From Prorocentrum cordatum (taxonomy: Eukaryota > Sar > Dinophyceae > Prorocentrales > Prorocentraceae), in assembly GCA_963575745.1 (NCBI GenBank), contig CAUYUJ010016689.1, forward strand, positions 1 through 64,000: a DNA stretch of 64,000 bases, in the 5' to 3' direction. The position numbers and the translations under genes were made by a program. Below are positions 38,323 through 47,443 of this stretch, one piece after another. The first letter of the stretch is position 1; each line of letters starts with the position of its first letter. Under the pieces are notes generated by a model. The model saw only the letters and a program-made list of their open reading frames with translations, was not told the DNA's origin and ran no database searches.

Positions 38323-40179
38323 GGGGCAGCCGACTCCGACGTCCAGATCGTCGAGGGCGACGACGTGACGCTCGCGATCCAGAAGCTCGACGACCTCGAC
38401 ATGCCGATGGACGATCACGCGTACGTGAACGACTTCGACGCCGCGCTGAAGGCCAACGAGGACGAGGAGGAGGAGGGGGAGGCACTCCCCGAGGGCGCAG
38501 GCCTGTCCTTGCAGCAGGCCATGGGGCCCGAGGGGATCGAAGACCATCGGCCCCCTTGGGGGTCGACTGGGACTGGGCGCGGGACCGTCGGCTCTCTGGG
38601 GGTCGGCTGGAACTGCGCCCAGTCCCAGCCGACCCGCGCGGGAGCCGACGGTCCCGGGCGAAGTCCCAGCCGACCCCGTCGGCTCTCAGGGGGTCGGCTC
38701 CCAGGTCAATCTCCCCCTCCTCCTCCTCCTCATCCTCCGCTTTTTTTTTTGTTACCAGACCTTATGTGTACACTTGGACGTTCTAAACCTCCTCCTCCTC
38801 CTCTTCCTCCTCTTCCTCCCCCCCTTCCTCCTCCTCCTCCTCCTCCTCCTCCTCCTCCAGGCTGCCCTCTCCCCCAGCCCCCCACCATCCCCAAGGGCCG
38901 GGAGGGCGCCCAACGACTCGCCCGAGAATGAGGATGGGAAAGTGTGGGGATTGGGGAAGGGGGCTCGCGAACGAATCACTTGTGGACGACTGGGTCGGCC
39001 CCCTCCCCCAAGACCCCTTCCCCCATCATCGTCAACGGGCGAGTCGTTCGGCGCTCCTCCTGTTGACGCGGGGGCCGCGGCGTAAGTGATCCCAGAGGCT
39101 CTCGGCCAAGAGGGCGCAGACAAGGCTGAAGACGCTCGAGCGCTGCTCGGAGCGGGCCTTCCTCCTCCACCTTCTCCGTCTGTCATCTGCTGTTGGTGCT
39201 TCACCCGTATCCCCCCTGCCCTCCTCCCCCCTTTCTCCACCTCGCTCGCCTTCTTCGCCCTTCCTTCTCCAGACTCCCCTTCCTCTTCATCCTGCCCCTC
39301 CTCCTCCTCCTCCTCCTCCTCCTCCTCCTCCTCCTAGGCTCTTCCGCGTCCGCCACCGTCATTATCCTCGTTGCTTGCGTCGGCCTTCCTTGGTGGAATT
39401 CAGCCCAGGAGACCGCGTGTCTGCCGCCCTTTTCCAAGAGGTCATCGATGAGCTCCCGGCTGCGAGTGCCCCGAAACACTTGGCCGCTGTGCTGGACACG
39501 ATGGCAGACCTGAAACCAGTGAACCTCCGAATGCAGAAACCGAACGCCCTGAAGAAGAAAAAGAAAACCAAGGGCCAGAAGTTGAAGGCCTCGCTGAGAC
39601 ACAAACTGGGGATCACCAAACCCAAGGCCTCGTTCCGGAGGGGCAGGGCCAAGGGCAAGGGCAAGGGGAAGCCCAGCACGGGCAAGGGCAAGGGCACGGG
39701 CACGGGCAAGGATAAGGGCGGCTTCGACAAGGGGAAAAGCAAAGCTAAAGCCAAAGCCAACGCCAAATCTGCGCCCAAGCGCAAGACACCAGATACGTCC
39801 GAGCAGCCGTCGGCGTTGGCCGTGGTCGACCCTGTGAAGCACTACCAATGCGAGGAGCTCGGGATCCCCGATGAGGCGCTTCCGAGGGCGATCGGCCGCG
39901 GCAAGCACTCGTGCACCATCTGCGGCACTCGCGGCCAGAGGGTCGACGTGATCATTAGGAACAGGAGCGGAGGGGGGGGGCAGAAGAAAAAAATCACCCG
40001 GGCGGTCCAAATCAAGCCACGCCTGCCTTTCTCCGAGGAGCTTCTTCGTGAAAGACAGCGGGGGTGTTTACGATGAGCAGCACAAGGGCCAGAGGAATTT
40101 CACCTGGCAGTCGTCGGGCGGCGCGGGGCCCGCGCGGGCCAAACTCAAAGAAGCGTGCAAGTTCGAGCGGAAGGATTAG
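38323..40179 (+). CDS. acidic exon plus lysine-rich KGKGK protein, one frameshift
   Basis: Acidic exon from acceptor TTCCAG|GGGGCA at 38323 (GAADSDVQIVEGDDVTLAIQ, ending near DEEEEGE). Second exon from CTCCTAG|G at 39335 (LFRVRHRHYPRCLRRPS, LVEFSPGDRVSAALFQEV), followed by KKKKKTKGQ, a long KGKGKGK/KSKAKAKAN region and SCTICGTRGQRVD, a possible half zinc site. After the G9/A7 homopolymers (39960-39997) the frame must shift by one to reach FFVKDSGGVYDEQHKGQRNF ... KFERKD and the TAG at 40177-40179. Joining these exons as one gene is an inference from spacing. A basic, probably nucleic-acid-binding protein. Confidence 0.4.
38562..38674. repeat. 33-bp-arm hairpin
   Basis: GTCGACTGGGACTGGGCGCG plus GGACCGTCGGCTC (38562-38594) pairs with GAGCCGACGGTCCCGGGCGA plus AGTCCCAGCCGAC (38642-38674). 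A smaller hairpin (GGTCGGCTGG ... CCAGTCCCAGCCGACC) lies inside, and GTCGGCTCTCAGGGGGTCGG repeats follow. Confidence 0.7.
38901..39060. mobile_element. foldback element, ~62-bp arms
   Basis: GGAGGGCGCCCAACGACTCG plus CCCG on the left is mirrored by CGGGCGAGTCGTTCGGCGCT plus CCTCC on the right; the arms continue through GATGGG and GGGGAAGGGGGC. 160 bp, non-coding, inside the presumed intron of the KGKGK gene. Confidence 0.7.
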
Positions 40180-40779
40180 GGGCGTGTGCGAGGCTGCCCG
40201 AGAGTACCCCAGATTTCGCAATAAAGGGAGGGGGGTCTCATTTCGGAGGGGGGTCTCTTCCAGGCTATCTTGGAGGGCCTGGGGGGTTTGGGGACGATGT
40301 TTTTGGGGGGTTCTCCCACGGGGAAGGTCTGAAATTGCTTGTCTTGGAGGGTCTAGACCCCCTCCCTTTCATTGCGAAATCTGGAGTATATAGCAGTTGC
40401 AGTATCGCTGCGAGTTTCTGGCGGCGTCAGGAGGTGGAGAGACGCCTTGAAGGCCGCCTTGCGCTGCAGCGCCCTCTCGTGCCAGATGCATATCGTGTCA
40501 GATCTTGTATGATATCGTGGCTTGCCTTTGTCGTGGCTTGCCTTTGTGCATGTCCTGCTCCTGTTCCTCGCCCTCCTCATCCGTCGCTCCGCTTCATCTC
40601 GCTCCGTCCTCGCTGCCCAGCCCCTCCCCGCGCTTGCCATCGCTCTTCCTTCTAGACACAGCCGTCGGACTTCATAGGGGCATAGAGGTGGATGGGGGCG
40701 GATTAGACAGACGATGGGATATGTGGTCATTTGAACACTCGCTGACGGCCCAGAGAGGCTCGAGGTGTCATGAGACACA

Positions 40780-41050
40780 TGTGCGAGATAGGTGGCCGTG
40801 CTGCGAGATTGGCGGTCGTCTGCATGAGTGTTCGTTGTTATTTGAAAACTTGCGTGGACGTCATATGTGAGATCGGCGGCCACTCGAGTGCTCATTGAGA
40901 AAAATGCGTGAGATAGGCGCCCATGTCAGCGATCATTGTTCATTGAGAACATCGGCAAGACAAATATGCGAGATCTACGGTCGTTCGAATGTTCACTGAG
41001 AACATCTGTGAGATAGGTGGTTATGTGAACGCTCATTGCGTATTGAGCGC
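40780..41050 (+). repeat. degenerate tandem repeat (GTGAGATAGGTGGCC...)
   Basis: Five to six diverged units with the core GTGAGATAGGTGGCC, TCGAATGTTCA and TTGAGAACAT, spaced 40-85 bp. The flanks 40180-40780 and 41050-41380 have no supported gene. Confidence 0.6.
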
Positions 41051-41379
41051 TTGTTCTCGCCCTACGCCTTCCCCCCCCTTTTCCTTCCTTCACCTCCTCC
41101 CCCCCCTTCCTCGTTGCCCTTCCTCCTCCGCCTCATCCGCCCTCGCTCCCCTTCCCCCCTCTCCTCCTCCTCCCTCGTTCCCCTGCCTCCGCCCCCCCCC
41201 CCTCGGCCACAAAGGATGGGGCCGCCGAACCCCGTGCATAGCGGCTCGGGCGAGGGCGCGGCGACGGCGCCCGCGACGCCAGGCAGCGACGCCGCCCATC
41301 ACCTTGAACGGGGCTGCAAGACGTGCGCCGCCCAGCCCCGCCGCCCGGTGCACGAGCAGAGCTATATACGCATGCCGAT

Positions 41380-41760
41380 ATACAACTATACATTGAATGT
41401 GTAGATAGGTGTGTATATGTATACGCATGGACATACATAGATGCATGTATTCAGGACGGTAGGTACGTGTATCAAGGTATGTCGGTATACATGTACAAAC
41501 ACTTATGGTATACCATCGTATACACATATATATATATATATATATATACAGCCAACCATGCGCATATACAAACATGAATGCAAGCATCCACACATGCGTC
41601 AGCGTTCTCTGAGGGCTGACTTGCGCGCATCCCTTGGCGCCCCGATCGGTCAAGCCCTCTGGGCAGTGTCGTGGCCAGGCCCTCTTGGCGTGAACAACTA
41701 GCGCATGTTGGACGCACACGCAGATATACGTATATATATATATATATATATATATGGATA
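41380..41760. repeat. TATA/ACAT-rich microsatellite
   Basis: CATACATAG and GTATAC stretches, (TA)n at 41528-41547 and (TA)n at 41729-41755, separated by a GC-richer 130-bp island. Confidence 0.85.
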
Positions 41761-41829
41761 CAGAGAGAGATGCGCACACAAGACTTGAAGCTCGCTGTGC
41801 TTCGCGTTGAAGGCTCAAAGAGCTCAGAG

Positions 41830-42650
41830 GGCTCATGAGGTTCGCGAGGTTCGGAGGGCTCATAGAGCCCTGTAGGGCCCATGGGGCCCACATAGGGCTC
41901 ATATGGCTCATGTGGGGCTTAAAGGGCCCATAGGGCTCGTAGGGCGAAAAGCGGGCTCATAGGGCTCCTGTGAAGGCTTATCGGGCTCATGGGGCTCATG
42001 CGTCTCGCAGGGTTCATAGGGCTATACCATCGGGAGCATAAGCTCGTAAGCCACATCTATAAGGGGTCACAAGGCCGAGAGGGCTCAAGTCTCATAGGGC
42101 TCGCAAGGGTAATGAGGCTCTTGGGCTCCTGGGGCTTATAGGACTCATAGTGCCGAGAGGGCTCGCAAGGCTCGCGGTGCTCATATGGCCCGTAGGGCTC
42201 ATAGAGCTCATAGGACAAGATAAAGGTCACGTGGCTCCGGGGGCGTCCAGAAGGCCCATATAGATCGATGGGCTCATAGGGCACACAAAGGCTCGTAAGG
42301 CTCATGGGGCTCTCAGGGCTTGCTCATAGGGCTCAGGCACGGGCTCCTATAGGACTCATAAGGCTCATGAGGCTTATGGGGCCCATAGGGCCAATCGGGC
42401 TCATAGGGCCCGTTTGGGCTTGGAGGGCCCATATGGCTCATAGGGCCCATGGGGTTCATAGGGCCCATACGGCTCATGGGGCTCAAGGGATAGTACTCAC
42501 GGGGCTCATAGAGCTCATAGGGCCGAGATGGCTCGCATAGGGCTCGCAAGGGTCATGGGGCTCGTAGGGCTCATAGGGCTCTCATGAGGCTTTCAGGGCT
42601 CATGGGGCTCATAGGGCTCATGGGGCTCGTAGGGCCCATGGGTTTAAGAT
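41830..42650 (+). repeat. 9-bp minisatellite GGGCTCATA, about 800 bp
   Basis: Quasi-regular GGGCTCATA / GGGGCTCAT units. The reverse complement of the same 9-mer forms 59385-59690, and in both places an ACAT/TA microsatellite lies directly to the left. Not coding. Confidence 0.9.
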
Positions 42651-42780
42651 CGGGAATGGGCCAAAGAATGACGCCCGCTTCCTCCCGCAAGTCTCCCCCT
42701 CATGTATAGCTGGGCTGCTCGAGCTCTCTGGGAACGGAACCCCATCTTCCTCGCTCATGCTTTCGAGCCTGCGCCAGCAA

Positions 42781-43082
42781 TGGTGAAAAGCAGTGCTTCG
42801 CCCCGGGCAAAAACTCGTTCGGAGAAGACGAAGTTGGCCGTGCACCGCAATTTCAAGCCGTTCTCTTCTGGACGCAATGGCGCAGCCAACCGCCGCCACA
42901 CACAACGTCGTCTGCTGCAGCTGATGAAGATGGCTGGGGCCCCCGTCGTGATCATGGCTCTCGTGGCGAAGATTGCGATGTGCCCGTACTTCGACATTTC
43001 GGAAAGCGTGGATTGGACAGAATTCTTCAGCCACTTCCTTAAAAACGCACTGATCACGGATGGTTGGGGACCCACCAATTAG
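42781..43082 (+). CDS. unrecognised ~100-residue exon
   Basis: From ATG 42781 to TAG at 43080-43082. Basic N-terminal half (KTRSEKTKLAVHRNFKPF) and a hydrophobic segment (APVVIMALVAKIA) followed by YFDISESVDWTEFFSHFLK. Composition is protein-like and clearly unlike the minisatellite before it. No family recognised. 43083-43500 has no supported gene. Confidence 0.4.
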
Positions 43083-43504
43083 CAACCTAGGATGTGTGAT
43101 AAGATCCTGCTCTCCCCCCTTACTCGTCCTCATCCTCCTAGCTCTCTCCCCATCTCCTCGTTGCGCCCCTATCCACTGCAAACTGCAATGTGTGGCGTGG
43201 CCTCCGGCTGCTCCAACCCTCGCCACCCTTCCTCCTTTTCTCCCTCCTATCTCCTTCCTCCACTTCTATATCCCATCTCGCCCCAGGCCCTGACCCCGAC
43301 AAAAAAAAGGCGGGGGCGGTTGTCGAGGTTCCTGGGAACCACCGCCTGTCCAGTTCTCAGTGTGGATTGGCGTCGCTGGTGGCGTAAATGGTACGACCCC
43401 ACATTGATCGAACCTTACTTTTTGTTTCGGGCGTGGCCCGAGTGTGCTTCTCGCCAGGCAATATGATTGCACTGAGCTGAACTCAACTGACTGGTTGCAC
43501 CCGT

Positions 43505-43770
43505 TGCGCGACTGTCTTATTCTCGGTCGCCAAGGGCTCAACCGATATGGCGCAACCGATGACACATGGTGTTATGTTTGCTGCTGAACGCGCAACCTTT
43601 GGCGCAACCGATAGGTGACGGTTTTATTGTTGGCCGCCAAGCGCAGCGCAACCTATGGCGCAACCGATCGGATACGGTCTTGTTCTCAACTGCCGAGGAC
43701 GCAAGCTACGGCGCAACCGATGAGAATTATTGTCCGTTCGATCATGGCGCAACCGATAGGAAGCCGAGCT
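43505..43770 (-). repeat. ~70-bp minisatellite with GGCGCAACCGATAGG core
   Basis: Four diverged units of GGCGCAACCGATAGG, GGTTTTATTGTTGGCCGCCA and GCGCAACCTATGG. The same unit in the other orientation (CCTATCGGTTGCGCC) occurs at 46385-46480 and 47101-47320. Confidence 0.75.
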
Positions 43771-44016
43771 GGATCGGGAATGAGACCAGAAAGACGATGA
43801 GGACGAGGCGAACGAGGAGGAGGAGGAGGAGGAGGAGGAGGAGGATGACGATCAGGATGGGGAAGATGACGGGGAGGAATACAAGTAATACGAGGACGAA
43901 GTGTTGGCATTCCAATGCACGCGGCGCTACGCCCGATTTATGTTCGCCGTTCGGGCTGGCAATGAGGCCCAAACGGCGAGCTGACGCGTGGTTTCACATC
44001 GTGCCGAGGCGGCAAG

Positions 44017-44936
44017 CAGGCGGTGGCAGACAGCATGATCGCCAAGGGGCTGACTGCAGTGCCATACGAGAAGCTCAACGACGCCACATACCAGAACCTC
44101 ATGCATTACGCTGGCTTCTGTTATGCTTGCCTCCTGCTTGTGAAGAGCCGCGTCGGCAGCGGGTCCAACAGTGCGCCAGTGTGCAGCACGTGGGTGTGGG
44201 TATCGCGGGGGACGACCAAACGACGACCATGGCAACCTCTCGGAGTCCCAACCATTGAGAACGTTGCCAACGCCAACACGATGATCTCCCGGGTGATGAT
44301 ACTATGCTGGATCCTGGTCAGCAAAGGAATGTTGCTACGTTCCGTACATTCCGCCGCTCCCCAATAGAAAAATCTCGAATGGTCCCCGACGGGCCCTGGG
44401 CCAATTGTTCATATATCCCCTGGGCCCCAAGATGGGCCCCGAAATGCTGCCCCCAAGGCCTCAGTGGGCACCGCGCGGTGCGAAACCAATATAGCGCCGC
44501 GATGTGGGCATGCATGCGCCGCCCAAGCACACATCGATATGCCAATCGTACGAACCAAGGTTCGTGGCGGATCTTCTTCATGCTCGAACAACCGAGGGGC
44601 TCGCTCATGGAATGGCACCCCAGGTTCCAGGACTTCATCAAGAGCCACAAGTCGTACAGGGTGTGTGTTGAAATGGGGCGGTTCGGGGCACCGACGGCGA
44701 AGCCGTCGTGGCTATACTCAGCGCACGAGTTCATCCAGGAGCTCCCCAACTACCAAGGTGCGAAGTCATACCAGCCAGGCCAGAACATGTTGGTCGACAT
44801 GGTCAAGACCTCCGACGGCACCGTCCAAATCAACGGGAACCACCGCCTGAAGGGCAGCCAGGCGTACCCGAAGGCCTTCGGCAAGGCCGCTGCCGATCTC
44901 TACATGGCGCATCGGGCGGTCTGGGCTGTGAAATGA
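44017..44936 (+). CDS. VCSTW...EQP protein, methyltransferase-like fold, dinoflagellate-type
   Basis: Exons 44017-44326 and 44560-44936, joined across a GA-AG intron (AGCAAAG|GAATGT ... ACCAAG|GTTCGT) to read SKGSWRIFFMLEQPRGS. Motifs: APVCSTWVWVSRGTTKR (residues about 54-70), VANANTMISRVMI, MLEQPRGSLMEWHPRFQ, MGRFGAPTAKPSWLYS and GSQAYPKAFGKAAADLY at the end. VCSxW and EQP take the places of PC and ENV of C5 methyltransferases, and FGAPTAKPSW resembles the region of motif VIII. From memory the family is highly expanded in dinoflagellates; no enzyme activity is known to me. The 5' exon(s) with an AdoMet motif were not found. Confidence 0.6.
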
Positions 44937-44984
44937 GTGGAGAACGCTATTGATGCGTTCAACTTGGTGTCTCCCGGTCTCTTC

Positions 44985-45085
44985 TCCTCCTTCTCCTCCT
45001 CCCCCTCCTCCTCCTCCTCCTCCTCCTCGACCTCCTCCTCCTCGACCTCCTCCTCCTCCTCCTCCTCCTCCTCCTCTTCTTGATC
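44985..45085. repeat. (TCC)n tract with CGACC interruptions
   Basis: TCCTCCTCC blocks separated by CTCGACCTCC, between the gene above and the next exon. Confidence 0.9.
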
Positions 45086-45225
45086 TCCACCGCCACCCTG
45101 CTGCGGCGGACGGCCGCGCCTCGGGGGACATCCCCGCGGCAACAGTCGGCGTCGGAGCCTTGCGGCGGGCGGAGCGAGGAGCGAAGATGAGGGGTCATGA
45201 TGACTGGGGAGCACATGGAGGAATG

Positions 45226-45468
45226 GAAGAAGGAGGGGCACACGGAGGAATGGAGGAAGGATCGAAGATATGGCGGCGTCGATCGGAGTCGGATCGGTCT
45301 GACGTCGGCCCCGAGGCCGAGCTCAAGACAGCAGGGCAGGCGCTGATCCAGAAATCGAGCTCTGTGAAGGTGCGCCTCGCGCGTGACATCGCCACGAATG
45401 CGCTCACGGGCAAGCGCCGCTGGGCGGATGCTGACCTGAAGCCCGTGTTCGGGTACTTAGATCTGTAG
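45226..45468 (+). CDS. short C-terminal exon, unrecognised
   Basis: The frame ends with AELKTAGQALIQKSSSVKVR and LARDIATNALTGKRR ... FGYLDL, TAG at 45466-45468. The amphipathic helices look genuine. Upstream ends are masked by GGAGGAATGGAAGAAGG repeats, so the start is not defined. Confidence 0.35.
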   Translation, partial: EEGGAHGGMEEGSKIWRRRSESDRSDVGPEAELKTAGQALIQKSSSVKVRLARDIATNALTGKRRWADADLKPVFGYLDL

Positions 45469-45764
45469 GAGGTGGTATCCCCTATTGCCACCTGCGCCTC
45501 CATGGACACCAACGATGTGCATGCGCCCACCCACGCCGCTCCTGGGCCCATGCTCGGCGCGCACATTCTCCTGGCCTGGCCGTGGATGCATGTGCGCTGA
45601 GCATGGGGCCAAGAGAAGCTCGGTGAACATGCGCACGCGTCGCTTGCGTCACCCGATGCCCGTGCTGCGCGCTGCTGCGTGAGCCGCGCCCTGCACACAA
45701 CCTCTCCGCCATTATAAGACAAAAATAATACCACTGACGTCGCCCTCCCCCCGCCCCCCCACCC

Positions 45765-46020
45765 CCCCCCCCACACACACACACACACACGCACCCACCC
45801 ACCCACCCCCGCCCCCCCCCCCAACCCTCCCCCAAGCAAATCCACGCCCGTAGAATGGCCGTGAGACAGCCGTAAAGTGGCGTGTAATGCCGTAAAATGG
45901 TTCCCCATCCCTCCCCTTCCCCCGCCAACCCTCCCCGTGACAAAAATCCGCAGCCGTAAAATGGCCGTGAGACAGCCGTAAAGTGGCGTGAAATGCCGTA
46001 AGATGGTTTTCTTCCACCCC
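45765..46020. repeat. (CA)n followed by a 120-bp tandem duplication
   Basis: (CA)10-11 and (CCCA)n at 45770-45810. Then two copies of AATGGCCGTGAGACAGCCGT plus AAAGTGGCGTG at 45852 and 45960, each with several GCCGTAAAATGG units. Confidence 0.8.
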
Positions 46021-46384
46021 CCGCCATTGTTCCCCCTGCCCCGTCAGCCCTACCCCAGCCCTCCCCACAACACACACGCCAGCTCGCTGCCTGATCCCCG
46101 CCGCCCGCCCAAACCATACTATACTTGGAGCGAATAGTTCATCTTCTTTGGGCTGGGGACCCCTAGAGTTGCCACGAAGCCTCAGTGAGGAACCTTGTAT
46201 AATTCTGTCTCACAGAAAATCAGACGCGGCCCCGTGTGCATGCGAATGCCCAGATTTCGTGCTCATGCAATTCGTATTCCTCCCCGTCCTCCCCCCCCAT
46301 CCTGATCGTCGTCCTCCTCCTCCTCCTCGTCCCCCTCCTCGTCCTCCTCCTCGTCCTCCTAGCCATCCTCGTCCTCCTCCTGTC

Positions 46385-47320
46385 CCAACTCGGTTTCCTA
46401 TCGGTTGCACTATAGGTTGTGCCCATCGGCGGCTGGTAATAAAACCGTCTCCTATCGGTTGCGGCCTCGGCAGCTGATAGTCCCACCAGCCTTCTGGGCG
46501 TCGGTGGTTTAGTGAATGTTTGATCGATCTCCTCCAATATGGCCCCACGAAGCGCCCATGAGGCCCCAAGAGGTCCCAGGATGGCCCCAAGACGGCCCCA
46601 AGATGCCCCCAATATGCCCCCAGGAGACCCCCAAAAGGATCCCGAGCGGGCCCAAGACGCCCCCCCCCCCCGAGGCACCCAAGACGCCGACGATCCCCCC
46701 ACGACCGCCAAGAGACCCCCAAGATGTCCCAAGACGCCCAAGAGGTACCCCAAGAGGCTCCGAGAAGCATCCAAGGGACCTCTGACCCTTTTGCTTGCTC
46801 TCCTCCTCCTCCCCCTCCTCCTCCTCCTCCTCCTCCTCCTCCTCCTCCCCCTCCTCCTCCCTTCTCATCATCCTCCTCCCCCTCCGCCTCCTCCTCCTCC
46901 TCCTCCTCCTCCTCCTCCTCCTCCTCCTCCTCATTGTATTCATCCTCCTTGTCCCTGCTCCCTCATCCATCCATCCAATTTTCTCCTTCGCCCCCTCTCT
47001 CCTTCACACGGCTCGGCCGCCCCCCTCTTTGCTCCAGCACTTCGCCCCTGATCACCTCTCAACTCGCATGGGCATCGTGTCTGGATGGGCTGGTGGGGAT
47101 CCCTCATCGGCTGATAATGGAACCGTCTGCTATCGGTTGTGCCATAAATTGCGCCCATGGCGGGCGCGAGTAAGACCGTCTCCTTGTGCCATGTGTTGCG
47201 CCCTCGGCGGCCGAGGATAAACGCGTCTCCTATCTGTTGTGCCATATGTTGCACCCTCGCGGGGAACGGCGATACAACCGTCGCCCATCCGTTGCGCCGT
47301 GGGTTGCGTCCTTGGGTTTA
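46385..47320 (+). repeat. ~70-bp minisatellite (CCTATCGGTTGCGCC) split by composite element III
   Basis: Units on 46385-46480 and 47101-47320: CCGTCTCCTATCGGTTGTGC, then CATAGGTTGCGCCC and TCGGCGGC. GCTGATA occurs on both sides of the element (46473-46479 and 47110-47116), and could be a target-site duplication or simply part of the repeat unit. Confidence 0.7.
46481..47100 (-). mobile_element. composite TIR element, copy III, inverted
   Basis: TCCCACCAGCC at the left, TGTTTGATCGATCTCCTCC, a GGCCCCAAGA quasi-repeat (46540-46790), TCC tracts (46800-46935), CTGATCACCTCTCAACTCGC, TGTCTGGATGGGC and TGGTGGGGAT at the right. The AAAATCATTGG and CCTCCCC palindrome blocks of copies I and II are absent. 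Confidence 0.75.
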
Positions 47321-47368
47321 CCTCGCAAGAAACAAATTCGGGCTACGCTTGAACACAACGGCCTCTGT

Positions 47369-47380
47369 TCCGTAGCCATT
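47369..47380 (+). promoter_or_regulatory. truncated spliced-leader relict
   Basis: TCCGTAGCCATT, the first 12 bases of the leader, then diverging to AGTGCTTTCAG. It lies 64 nt before the ATG of the gene at 47444. Twelve matching bases in 64 kb by chance is unlikely but possible. Confidence 0.45.
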
Positions 47381-47443
47381 AGTGCTTTCAGGTCGTCGCC
47401 CCAAGCTGCTGACGCTGTGGCCCACGCCGCACCTCTGGAGGCC

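Noticed and set aside
37006-38402. Frames rich in Thr-His-Tyr-Ile or Cys-Met-Tyr-Val
   Set aside because: Translations of (ACAT)n in different frames and strands; no gene.
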